DNA from: Candidatus Berkelbacteria bacterium CG_4_10_14_0_2_um_filter_35_9_33_12
Lineage (GTDB): Bacteria; Patescibacteriota; UBA1384; GWA2-35-9
DNA: 35,137 nt
Direction: 5' to 3'
Assembly: GCA_002793435.1 (NCBI GenBank)
Contig: PFQF01000028.1
Location: forward strand, 1 to 35,137
Position numbers and translations under genes: made by a program. How positions within the stretch are numbered: the first letter of the stretch is position 1; every line of letters starts with the position of its first letter. A model generated the notes under the pieces. The model saw only the letters and a program-made list of their open reading frames with translations, searched no databases and was not told the origin of the DNA. Positions 26,603 through 34,071 of this stretch are shown piece by piece.

Positions 26603-27595
26603 ATGAAAAAAACTAAAGTTAATCCAACATCGCTGAAAGCGGCTTTGGCGCAGATCGAAAAAGATTTTGGCGAAGGTGCCATTATGAAATATGGCGAAAT
26701 GGATAAATTAAAAGTGAGTGTTATTTCTTCTGGTTCGCTCTCAGTGGATTTGGCGCTGGGCGTTGGAGGTTTGCCAAGAGGCAGAATTGTTGAAATTTAT
26801 GGACCGGAAAGTTCCGGGAAAACAACCTTAGCTCTGACGACCGTTGCCCAAGCACAAAAAGAGGGTGGTTTGGGCGCTTTTATTGATGCTGAACACGCTC
26901 TTGATCCAGAGTATGCTAAAAATATTGGCGTTAATGTTGACGAACTATTGATATCGCAACCGGATTCAGGCGAACAAGCGTTAGAAATATGTGAAACCTT
27001 AGTTCGTTCCAATGCGTTAGATGTGATTGTCATCGATTCGGTTGCCGCCCTAGTTCCAAAAGCTGAGCTCGAGGGTGATATGGGTGATTCGCATATGGGT
27101 TTGCAAGCCAGATTAATGAGCCAGGCGTTGAGAAAATTGACAGCGGTGGTCAGCAAATCAAAAACGATTGTGATTTTTATCAATCAAATCCGAATGAAAA
27201 TTGGAGTTGTGTTTGGCAACCCGGAGACCACGACTGGGGGCATGGCGTTAAAATTCTATTCATCAATTCGAATTGAGATCCGGAAAATCGAATCGCTAAA
27301 AGTCGGCGATGAATTTATTGGTAATCGAGTTCGGGCTAAAGTGGTTAAAAATAAGGTTGCTCCGCCCTTTAAATCGGCAGAATTTGATATTATGTACGGG
27401 AAGGGCGTTTCAAAAGAAGGCGAAATTTTAGATATGGGCGTAGCCAATGAAGTAGTCATTAAAAGCGGTGCGTGGTATAATTATGGAGAAGAGAAAATTG
27501 GACAAGGCAAAGATTCAGCCCGGCAGTTTTTAACCGATCATCCGGATATAATGAATGAGATATTTGAAGTGATAAAGAAAAAGGTGAAGAAGTAA
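26603..27595 (+). CDS. recA: Recombinase RecA
   Basis: RecA forms filaments on single-stranded DNA and drives strand exchange. From ATG 26603 it is 330 residues, with Walker A GPESSGKT at 67-74, the DNA-binding loop L1 region ([20 protein letters not shown]), loop L2 ([20 protein letters not shown]), and the C-terminal [17 protein letters not shown]. The C-terminal acidic tail of longer RecA proteins is replaced by a short basic end (KKKVKK). An upstream extended frame from 26519 covers the promoter and is not used. The RecF gene at the other end of the window belongs to the same repair route. Confidence 0.97.
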   Translation: MKKTKVNPTSLKAALAQIEKDFGEGAIMKYGEMDKLKVSVISSGSLSVDLALGVGGLPRGRIVEIYGPESSGKTTLALTTVAQAQKEGGLGAFIDAEHALDPEYAKNIGVNVDELLISQPDSGEQALEICETLVRSNALDVIVIDSVAALVPKAELEGDMGDSHMGLQARLMSQALRKLTAVVSKSKTIVIFINQIRMKIGVVFGNPETTTGGMALKFYSSIRIEIRKIESLKVGDEFIGNRVRAKVVKNKVAPPFKSAEFDIMYGKGVSKEGEILDMGVANEVVIKSGAWYNYGEEKIGQGKDSARQFLTDHPDIMNEIFEVIKKKVKK

Positions 27596-27658
27596 ATTAC
27601 CAATTACAAATTTTAAATTGCGTTTCTGTAAATTATTGAGGGGGTAATTATTAACATT

Positions 27659-29980
27659 TTGTGGCTTAGGGATGTGTCTCGTCGAGATATTGCCGAGGTT
27701 GGAGGGAAGGGCGCAAATCTAGGGGAATTGATTAGTGCTGGTATTCCGGTACCAAATGGTTTTGTAGTAACTTCAAGCGCTTATCGACAATTTTTGAAGG
27801 ATAACAATTTAGTTCCAAAAATAAAGAAAATATTATCCGATTTAGATGTCGAAAAATCCGATATTTTGAGTAAAAAAGCTTTGGAAATTCAAAAACTGAT
27901 ATTATCTGGGAAAATGTCGGATATTTTGGTAAGTGAAATCAAGGATGCTTACGAAGCGTTAGTGGTTCGATCAGCTTCAAAATTAGTCGCCATTCGTTCC
28001 TCGGCAACAGCGGAAGATTTACCGAGCGCATCCTTTGCTGGTCAGCAAAAAACTTTTTTAAATGTAACTGGAGCAGAACAAGTAGTGGTAAATGTGCAAA
28101 AAGCATTTGCATCACTTTTCGAGGCTAGAGCTATCTATTATAGGTCAATAAACCATTTTGATCATTTTCAGGTGGCACTGGCTTCGCCGGTCCAGCAAAT
28201 GGTACAAGCTGATAAATCGGGTATATTATTTACCGTCAACCCACTAACTAGCAATGAGGATGAATTGGTGATTGAGGCTGGGTTAGGGTTGGGTGAAACG
28301 ATTGTGTCGGGCTCGGTCAATCCAGATCAATATATCATTGATAAAGCCTCGTTCAGAATTAAAGATCAACATATTGCCAAACAAGCTTGGAAAATGGTTT
28401 ATGATTTAGCGACGGGGAAAAATGTTCATCTCAACTTGACTGTGGCTGAACAAACGACTCAAAAGATCAGCAATGAAGAAATTTTGCAACTCGCTCGATT
28501 GGGATTAAAAATTGAAAATTATTATCGTTTTCCACAGGATACTGAATGGGCAATTCAATCGGGACGGTTATTTTTTGTTCAATCTCGTACGATTACGACA
28601 TTAAAAAAAAGCGTTCAACCAAAATCGGATGTTGGAATTCCTGAAAATACCAAAATCAGCTCGGGTGAACCATTATTAAAGGGTATTCCAGCTTCGATCG
28701 GAACTGTAACTGGTAAAGTAAAAATTATTCATTCTCCGGCAGAAAATAACGATATCCAAGTTGGCGATATTTTGGTCGCCGAGATGACCAATCCGTCTTT
28801 CGTGCCAGCGATGAAAAGAGCGACTGCGATTGTGACGGATAGCGGGGGTATGACTTCGCACGCCGCCATTGTTTCAAGAGAATTAGGCAAACCGGCAGTG
28901 GTTGGTACGGGTCAAGCGACCCATCAGTTAAAAGATGGCGAGGAAATCACGGTTGATGGCGCAAGAGGTTATATTTATCGTGGAAAAATTGAGAGCCAAA
29001 CTATTATTGATGAGCATATTGTTGAATCGCAAATCTCAACGCCCAACGACATTTCGATTTTGCGAGATGTGGTGCCAGTTACCGGAACAATAGTTTATCT
29101 CAATTTAGCTGAGCCGGCTGGTGCTAAAGAAGCCAGTAAATTACCGGTCGATGGAGTCGGATTACTAAGGGCGGAGTTTATGATTGCTGAAGTTGGCATC
29201 CATCCCCAAGCTTTGATTGCTCAGAAAAAAGAAGAGGAGTTTGTAAAATCTTTGACACAAGGAATTTTCGATTTTGCGAGTGCATTTAAGCCGAGACCGG
29301 TCATTTACCGAACGACCGATTTTAAAACTAATGAATACAGTGGACTAACGGGTGGGGAAAAATTTGAGCCTAAAGAAGAGAACCCAATGATTGGTTTTCG
29401 AGGTGCTAATCGTTATGTGACCAATCCGGAAGTATTTAAACTTGAAATTGAAGCCTTGAAACGAGTCCGTGAAAAATTTAATTTAAAAAATGTGCATATT
29501 ATGATTCCGTTTGTCCGTACGGTTGATGAGTTAAATAAAACACTTGAAATAATGAAGGAAAATGGGCTGGAACGATCGAAAGATTTAAAAATTTGGATTA
29601 TGGTTGAGGTGCCTTCGACAGTGCTTTTGATTGATAAGTTTTGCCAATGTGAAATTGATGGTGTCTCTATTGGCACGAACGATTTGACTCAGCTGATTTT
29701 AGGTGTTGACCGGGATAATGAAAAATTATCCTATCAATATGATGAACGAGATCCAGCTGTTTTAATGGCGATAGCGAGAGTAATTAATGTATGTAAACTT
29801 TATCACAAAACTATCTCAATTTGCGGTAATGCGGCTTCTACCTACCCAGAAATTGTTGATTTTATGGTTCGCCACGGTGCTACTTCAGTCTCGGTTTCGG
29901 CTGATGTGGCGATTCAGACCAAAAAACTTATTGCTTCAATCGAAAAAAAGATCTTATTAGAACATCAGTGCGGAGCTTGA
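27659..29980 (+). CDS. ppsA: Phosphoenolpyruvate synthase (pyruvate, water dikinase)
   Basis: PpsA makes PEP from pyruvate and ATP, feeding gluconeogenesis, or runs in reverse. The 773-residue product has the N-terminal ATP-grasp (VGGKGANLGELISAGIPVPNGF, RSSATAEDLPSASFAGQQ), the swivelling phosphohistidine domain with GGMTSHAAIV (His401), and the C-terminal TIM barrel with VEVPSTVLLIDKF, SIGTNDLTQLILGVDRDN and the catalytic CGNAAS (Cys722). It is complete. The start is uncertain: GAGGGGGT lies at 27638-27645, and the first usual start is a TTG at 27659, with ATT codons in frame just before it; no ATG is available. In small-genome bacteria this enzyme often joins incomplete glycolysis. Confidence 0.93.
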   Translation: MWLRDVSRRDIAEVGGKGANLGELISAGIPVPNGFVVTSSAYRQFLKDNNLVPKIKKILSDLDVEKSDILSKKALEIQKLILSGKMSDILVSEIKDAYEALVVRSASKLVAIRSSATAEDLPSASFAGQQKTFLNVTGAEQVVVNVQKAFASLFEARAIYYRSINHFDHFQVALASPVQQMVQADKSGILFTVNPLTSNEDELVIEAGLGLGETIVSGSVNPDQYIIDKASFRIKDQHIAKQAWKMVYDLATGKNVHLNLTVAEQTTQKISNEEILQLARLGLKIENYYRFPQDTEWAIQSGRLFFVQSRTITTLKKSVQPKSDVGIPENTKISSGEPLLKGIPASIGTVTGKVKIIHSPAENNDIQVGDILVAEMTNPSFVPAMKRATAIVTDSGGMTSHAAIVSRELGKPAVVGTGQATHQLKDGEEITVDGARGYIYRGKIESQTIIDEHIVESQISTPNDISILRDVVPVTGTIVYLNLAEPAGAKEASKLPVDGVGLLRAEFMIAEVGIHPQALIAQKKEEEFVKSLTQGIFDFASAFKPRPVIYRTTDFKTNEYSGLTGGEKFEPKEENPMIGFRGANRYVTNPEVFKLEIEALKRVREKFNLKNVHIMIPFVRTVDELNKTLEIMKENGLERSKDLKIWIMVEVPSTVLLIDKFCQCEIDGVSIGTNDLTQLILGVDRDNEKLSYQYDERDPAVLMAIARVINVCKLYHKTISICGNAASTYPEIVDFMVRHGATSVSVSADVAIQTKKLIASIEKKILLEHQCGA

Positions 29981-30013
29981 GATATATCGGTAACATCCGT
30001 TACATCAGTTGAA

Positions 30014-31171
30014 ATGGTTTCTTGTCCAGCGTATACTGTGTGCGTGGAACCGTTAGCATCAATAATCAGACCTAAATATTTGTCCGAATTCATTGGACAA
30101 TCTCATTTAGTTGGAGTAGGAAAACCTCTTCGAATTGCTTCAGAAAACCAACATTTATTCTCATTTATTTTATGGGGACCTCCGGGGGTTGGTAAAACTA
30201 CTTTAGCCAGAATATATGCGAATGCGTTGAATGTAAAGTATTTTGAGCTTTCGGCTGTTTCTTCTGGGAAAGAAGATATTAGAAAAATCGTTAGATTTCT
30301 AACCAAAGAAAACGAAGCCAAACTATTATTTTTAGATGAAATACATCGCTTTAGCAAAGCGCAACAGGATTTTTTATTGCCATTTGTTGAATCAGGTGAG
30401 ATTACATTGGTTGGAGCAACGACAGAAAATCCCAGTTTTGAAATTATAGCACCTTTGCTTTCTAGATGCCGAGTGTTTATTTTAAACCAACTTCAACCTA
30501 AAGAAATGGAAAAAATAATTGAACGAACTGAACTAAAAATTGGAGCTGACGCAATAGATTGGTTAATTACTATGGCGGACGGCGATGCTAGACAAGCAAT
30601 TTCAATGTTAGAAAATACAAACAAATTATACGGTAAAATTACAGTTGAGAATTTAAAAAACACACTTCAATCTAAGCTGTTACGTTATGATAAAAAAGGC
30701 GAAGAACATTATAATCTTATTTCTGCGTTTATAAAATCAATGAGAGCTAATCAGCCGGATGCAACACTTTATTATTTAGCTAGGATGATTGGCGCAGGCG
30801 AAGACCCAAAATTTATTGCTAGACGAATGGTAATTTTTGCCAGCGAAGATATTGGTTTAGTGCAACCAACTGCGTTAGTGGTTGCGAACGAAATTTTTAG
30901 AGCAGTTGAGACTGTTGGATATCCAGAATGCGCTATCAATTTAGCGCATGGGGCAGTCTATTTATCTCAAGCTAAAAAAGACCGGTCAGTTTATAATGGT
31001 TTACGACAAGCACAGGCAGACTCAAATAAATATGGAAATTTATCAATACCACTAAAGTTACGCAATGCTCCGACAAAATTAATGAAAGAGCTTGAATACG
31101 GAAAAGATTATCAAAAATATAGTCAAGAAGATTTATTGCCAGATGAATTAAAGGGAAGAAAGTATTTATAG
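30014..31171 (+). CDS. rarA: Replication-associated recombination protein A (RarA/MgsA)
   Basis: RarA is a AAA+ ATPase related to the clamp loader that acts at stalled forks. The 385-residue product has RPKYLSEFIGQSHLVG, Walker A GPPGVGKT at 55-62, Walker B LLFLDEIHRF at 104-113, GATTENPSFE (sensor 1 region), LLSRCRVF, GDARQAISMLE (sensor 2) and the C-terminal RarA domain (GAGEDPKFIARRMVIFASEDIG). It is complete and of usual length. The ATG start places a short Cys-containing leader (MVSCPAYTVC) before the conserved part; a slightly later start is possible. It follows ppsA after 33 bases. Confidence 0.94.
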   Translation: MVSCPAYTVCVEPLASIIRPKYLSEFIGQSHLVGVGKPLRIASENQHLFSFILWGPPGVGKTTLARIYANALNVKYFELSAVSSGKEDIRKIVRFLTKENEAKLLFLDEIHRFSKAQQDFLLPFVESGEITLVGATTENPSFEIIAPLLSRCRVFILNQLQPKEMEKIIERTELKIGADAIDWLITMADGDARQAISMLENTNKLYGKITVENLKNTLQSKLLRYDKKGEEHYNLISAFIKSMRANQPDATLYYLARMIGAGEDPKFIARRMVIFASEDIGLVQPTALVVANEIFRAVETVGYPECAINLAHGAVYLSQAKKDRSVYNGLRQAQADSNKYGNLSIPLKLRNAPTKLMKELEYGKDYQKYSQEDLLPDELKGRKYL

Positions 31172-31194
31172 GGAATAATTTTGTTCTTAATAGC

Positions 31195-31284
31195 TGGCGG
31201 TGGGACAGAGATTCGAACTCTGGGTGTTCTTTCGAACACACACGCTTTCCAGGCGTGCGCACTAGTCCACTATGCGATCCCACC
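31195..31284 (-). tRNA. tRNA-Ser(GGA)
   Basis: On the minus strand the acceptor stem GGTGGGA pairs with TCCCACC, followed by discriminator G and an encoded CCA. The anticodon stem-loop CACGC-CTGGAAA-GCGTG gives anticodon GGA (UCC/UCU). A long variable arm (TGTTC-GAAA-GAACA) and a T arm CAGAG-TTCGAAT-CTCTG complete a class II serine tRNA of 90 bases. It lies antisense between two plus-strand genes. Confidence 0.96.
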
Positions 31285-31295
31285 CTACCAGATTA

Positions 31296-31304
31296 TGGTA
31301 TAAT
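31296..31304 (+). promoter_or_regulatory. Extended -10 of the SDR gene
   Basis: TG-G-TATAAT (TATAAT at 31299-31304). The leader is about 54 bases and ends in AGGAGG three to four bases before the ATG at 31365. Confidence 0.55.
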
Positions 31305-31364
31305 AAAGTCAGATATTATTCAATAAAATTCTAGATTATAAATTATTAATTATTAGGAGGAATA

Positions 31365-32195
31365 ATGGAAAATTCTTATCAAAAATTAGAAAATAGTAAA
31401 TTGCTCGACTTGACTGGTAAAACAGCGATTGTGACCGGTGGGGCGATGGGGATTGGCAGAGGGATAGTTGAGAGATTGGCTGAGGCGGGGGCAAATGTGG
31501 TGATCGCTGATTTTGATCTTGAATCTGCCAACAAAACCGTCGAAGAACTAACCGCTAAACGTTATTCGCTGTACGCTGTCAAAGCTGATGTTTCAAGCGA
31601 AGAAGATGTGCAAAATATGGTCAAATCAACCGTTGAAAAGTTTGGTAGTGTTGATATTTTGGTCAATAATGCCGGTATTTATCCATCCGTGCCACTTTCC
31701 AAAATGGCTAAAGAAGATTTTGAAAAAGTGATTGCGGTTAATTTGCGGGGCGTATTTTTGTGCGTTGAAGAAGTCAGCGATCAAATGATTACGCAGGGAA
31801 AAAGTGGAAAGATTATCAACATTACATCTATTGACGCCTTGCATCCTTCGATGATTGGACTGTCAGCCTACGATGCTAGCAAACACGGTGTTTGGGGTTT
31901 TACCAAAAATGTAGCGTTAGAACTGGCGGAGCATAAAATTTGGGTTAACGCAGTTGCGCCGGGGGGGATTGCCACCCCGGGCGTGGCAAAAATGAACCAA
32001 CCCAAAGAGGGTCAAGCACCAGCGCCTCAAGTAAATCAAGAAGAAATGATTAAAGCCTTTATGGCAAAAATTCCGATGCATCGTTTTGGTGAAAGTGATG
32101 AAATCGGCAAAGTGGTATTGTTCTTAGCCAGCGATATGTCTAGCTTTATGACTGGCTCGCAAATCGTGGTTGACGGTGGAGCGTTGTTGAGTTAA
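31365..32195 (+). CDS. Short-chain dehydrogenase/reductase (SDR)
   Basis: The 276-residue product is a classical SDR. It has TGGAMGIGRGI (cofactor loop, about 24-34), an acidic residue ending beta-2 (VVIADFD), which favours NAD over NADP, NNAG (about 100-103), the active-site Ser in NITSIDA, YDASK (Tyr and Lys of the catalytic pair), NAVAPGGIATPG, and the C-terminal GSQIVVDGGALLS. The closest types are 3-oxoacyl-ACP reductase-like or sugar/polyol dehydrogenases; no fatty-acid genes are nearby, so the substrate is open. It has a clear AGGAGG ribosome binding site, unlike the leaderless genes. Confidence 0.88.
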   Translation: MENSYQKLENSKLLDLTGKTAIVTGGAMGIGRGIVERLAEAGANVVIADFDLESANKTVEELTAKRYSLYAVKADVSSEEDVQNMVKSTVEKFGSVDILVNNAGIYPSVPLSKMAKEDFEKVIAVNLRGVFLCVEEVSDQMITQGKSGKIINITSIDALHPSMIGLSAYDASKHGVWGFTKNVALELAEHKIWVNAVAPGGIATPGVAKMNQPKEGQAPAPQVNQEEMIKAFMAKIPMHRFGESDEIGKVVLFLASDMSSFMTGSQIVVDGGALLS

Positions 32196-32327
32196 CTTTT
32201 TATAAAGTTCATCAAGTTTATAAAGTTTTATTAAAGTTTCCATTTTTAATGTTTAATAAATTATCAAGGATCAATTTATTCTTAAATCCAAAACCTTAAA
32301 TCATAAATATATATAGAAAGGAGTTTT

Positions 32328-32738
32328 ATGAACATTATTGAAAATGTAATCATGATAACTCTGGGGTTGATTGCTTTTATTGTAATTAATTTATTCATAA
32401 TAAAAATATTAAAAAATAATTGTAGAAGTCTTTCTATCGAAATTTCTACGAATAATGCGTTATTAATATCACTAATCACAACCCTGCAAATTGTTATTAT
32501 TATGGGAATCGCATCGTTTATTACGCCTATTAATATGTACGTAATTATTATTTATAGTATAGTTTTCATTTTCGGAATTTTTTATTTATTACTACATAAA
32601 TTTACAAGGTTAAATTTTAAACAAATATTAAGAATTGCATTTGCAATAGGCATCTCAATGTTTTTAATATTTTTCTTTTTTGCAATGATTGGACTATTTA
32701 TAGCATTTTATTTTGCATCAAAATCGGGCTCAATATAA
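32328..32738 (+). CDS. Unrecognised membrane protein, four predicted helices
   Basis: The 136-residue, very hydrophobic product has predicted membrane helices at about 5-27, 45-65, 69-90 and 100-130, with short charged connections (KNNCRSLSIE, HKFTRLNFKQ). It has an AAAGGAG ribosome binding site and an ATG. I do not recognise a family. The codons are unusually AT-rich even for this genome. It lies upstream of the metallothionein-like gene on the same strand, but a shared transcript is not certain. Confidence 0.65.
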   Translation: MNIIENVIMITLGLIAFIVINLFIIKILKNNCRSLSIEISTNNALLISLITTLQIVIIMGIASFITPINMYVIIIYSIVFIFGIFYLLLHKFTRLNFKQILRIAFAIGISMFLIFFFFAMIGLFIAFYFASKSGSI

Positions 32739-32813
32739 TACAATTCCAAGTATCATTAAGTTGTCAATTATCAAATTCCAAACATTAAAATATTTATTAA
32801 TAAAGGAGGAATA

Positions 32814-32939
32814 ATGGAAGATCAAAAGTGTGAGTGTGGAGCAGAGCTTTGTGAGGACTGCAAATGTTCTTGCAATGAGGAAGTTTGTAAGAAGTGTTGC
32901 AAATGTGATGAAGATTGTGACTGCGGTTGTAAAAAATAA
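32814..32939 (+). CDS. Metallothionein-like Cys-rich peptide, 41 residues
   Basis: The product begins MEDQKCECGAELCEDCKCSC and has 13 cysteines in 41 residues (positions 6, 8, 13, 16, 18, 20, 25, 28, 29, 31, 35, 37, 39), in CxC and CxxC spacings, with many Asp, Glu and Lys and no aromatic residues. This is what a small metal-thiolate protein looks like, so binding of Cu(I), Zn or Cd is the likely role. The ribosome binding site AAAGGAGG lies five to six bases before the ATG. A large terminator follows. A copper-type P-ATPase lies 1.1 kb away on the other strand, which supports a metal-handling role. It may instead be a small zinc-ribbon-like protein. Confidence 0.75.
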   Translation: MEDQKCECGAELCEDCKCSCNEEVCKKCCKCDEDCDCGCKK

Positions 32940-32988
32940 ATTAGTTTCAAAATTTTCTTTTTAATTTCAACGTTTGCAAAACATATTC

Positions 32989-33070
32989 AAACTGACTAAG
33001 TGTTTTTTGTGTATCATAAAACATTCTGGTATTCTGGTGAATATCAGAATGTTGTTAGTCAGTTTTTTCA
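32989..33070 (+). terminator. Large two-part terminator after the Cys-rich gene
   Basis: Outer arms AAACTGACTAA (32989-32999) and TTAGTCAGTTT (33055-33065), inner arms ACATTCTG (33021-33028) and CAGAATGT (33045-33052), then a run of T. It is longer than usual, so some regulatory folding is possible. Confidence 0.75.
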
Positions 33071-33113
33071 GTATTAATTTAACTGCGTAGGTTCAAACAC
33101 ATCGTGGACACTC

Positions 33114-33134
33114 TACCCTAATAATGATAGGGTA
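33114..33134 (+). other. Small hairpin before the DUF5674 gene
   Basis: TACCCTA-ATAATGA-TAGGGTA, 7-bp arms and a 7-base loop. An AGAAAGGAG site lies 14 bases after it but opens only a nine-codon frame. The rest of the 33071-33197 gap shows nothing I can name. Confidence 0.45.
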
Positions 33135-33194
33135 ATAGATTAACTTAGAAAGGAGTGCTATTTCAATCAATTGGTTTTTATTAATTCTTGTTTA

Positions 33195-33203
33195 TGCTAT
33201 ATT
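33195..33203 (+). promoter_or_regulatory. Extended -10 of the DUF5674 gene, leaderless geometry
   Basis: TG-C-TATATT (TATATT at 33198-33203), six bases before the ATG at 33210. No ribosome binding site lies upstream of that ATG. Confidence 0.6.
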
Positions 33204-33209
33204 TTAAGT

Positions 33210-33557
33210 ATGAAAATAGTTAAAGATGAAATATTCCTTGACGAGCTCAAAACAATGTCAAAAAATATGTTTGGCAATTTAGTCAAAGCGGTTGTTGATA
33301 TTGAGAAAAAAATAATGGCGGTTAACGCAGAGCTTCACAGTGATGAAGAACAAATACTTTTAGAAAACGGTTCCACGCAAAATAATCTATGGGGAATTAA
33401 CCTATATCCGGAAAAATTTGGCACAGATAACTTTGTTGAGTTTGACTCAATGATAAACTTGCGTCCTTCGCAAAATAATCGCACTCGAGGTGTTGACGAT
33501 CCAAGAGTCCAAGATTTGATTAAGAACATAGTTGATAAATTGACAATAAATGAGTAA
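33210..33557 (+). CDS. DUF5674 family protein
   Basis: The 115-residue product has the pattern of the DUF5674 family as I recall it: FGNLVKAVVDIEKKIMAVNAELHSDEEQ-type sequence (about 21-48), then ENGSTQNNLWGINLYPEKFG, FVEFDSMINLRPSQNNRTRGV and a short helical end. The function is unknown. The start at ATG 33210 is supported by a -10 box six bases before it; the longer frame from 33171 would run through the promoter. The next gene overlaps by eight bases, so the two form a coupled pair, an arrangement seen for toxin-antitoxin and other two-part modules, though nothing here proves that. Confidence 0.8.
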   Translation: MKIVKDEIFLDELKTMSKNMFGNLVKAVVDIEKKIMAVNAELHSDEEQILLENGSTQNNLWGINLYPEKFGTDNFVEFDSMINLRPSQNNRTRGVDDPRVQDLIKNIVDKLTINE

Positions 33558-33876
33558 TATTTATCATAAAAAATTGGCTATTGGGCGTTGGCAAAAAATG
33601 AGTTTTTTTGAGCAAATGGCAAATATCGGAAGTGAAGTGGAGAGATCAGCTAATTGGAAAGAAAAAGACAAATACAATTTTGAGCTTGCAGTTGAGCGAG
33701 CGCTGGAATTAATGGATCAAACCATTAACGACAAGAAAAATAAAAAACGATTAAGAGAACTCTGCCGTTTACGAGAAGTATTTGTTGATTGGCGATTTGA
33801 AAATAATTATAAGTCTTCATTACAAAACTGGCGCAGTTATTTTTACCCGTTTATTATCGCCCACAGAGCTCAATAA
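33550..33876 (+). CDS. Conserved hypothetical partner of the DUF5674 protein
   Basis: The 108-residue product has the pattern GRWQKMSFFEQMANIGSEVERS (about 12-33), a helical AVERALELMDQTI, LRELCRLREVFVDW and a C-terminal YFYPFIIAHRAQ. I recall this pattern as a widespread hypothetical family in Patescibacteria and other bacteria, often next to DUF5674. It is helical and mixed in charge. Its start overlaps the DUF5674 stop. No catalytic motif is evident. Confidence 0.7.
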   Translation: MSNIYHKKLAIGRWQKMSFFEQMANIGSEVERSANWKEKDKYNFELAVERALELMDQTINDKKNKKRLRELCRLREVFVDWRFENNYKSSLQNWRSYFYPFIIAHRAQ

Positions 33877-33910
33877 AAAAATTTCCCATATCGTCTGGAA
33901 CATGGGCTCT

Positions 33911-34021
33911 CTACGCCCCATTTTCAAACCAAACAACTACTCGCAAATTTGGTTTTAGCTTTAAACTATCCCGAATAGATTTTGGGATCGTGAGCTGACA
34001 TTTTCGGGTAATATTAGTTGT
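33911..34021 (-). pseudogene. AbrB/MazE-type antitoxin remnant
   Basis: The minus strand reads TTNITRKCQLTIPKSIRDSL, then KLKPNLRVVVWFENGA and a TAG stop (33913-33911). This is the AbrB/SpoVT swapped-hairpin pattern (QLTIPKxIRDxLxLKPxxxVVV). No start codon is in frame: a TAA lies two codons upstream of the readable part. The frame is therefore a decayed fragment of a DNA-binding antitoxin, lying right after the DUF5674 pair on the opposite strand. Confidence 0.65.
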
Positions 34022-34071
34022 ATATTACAGGGTGTTATTACTATATTAAGTATTACTTATTTTATCAAGTT

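Noticed and set aside
33071-33110. A tRNA fragment suspected from GGTTCAAAC
   Set aside because: No matching T stem, anticodon arm or acceptor stem could be drawn around it.
33911-34021. TAG readthrough in the AbrB-like frame
   Set aside because: The frame also lacks any start codon, so decay is simpler than recoding; other genes here give no sign of TAG reassignment.
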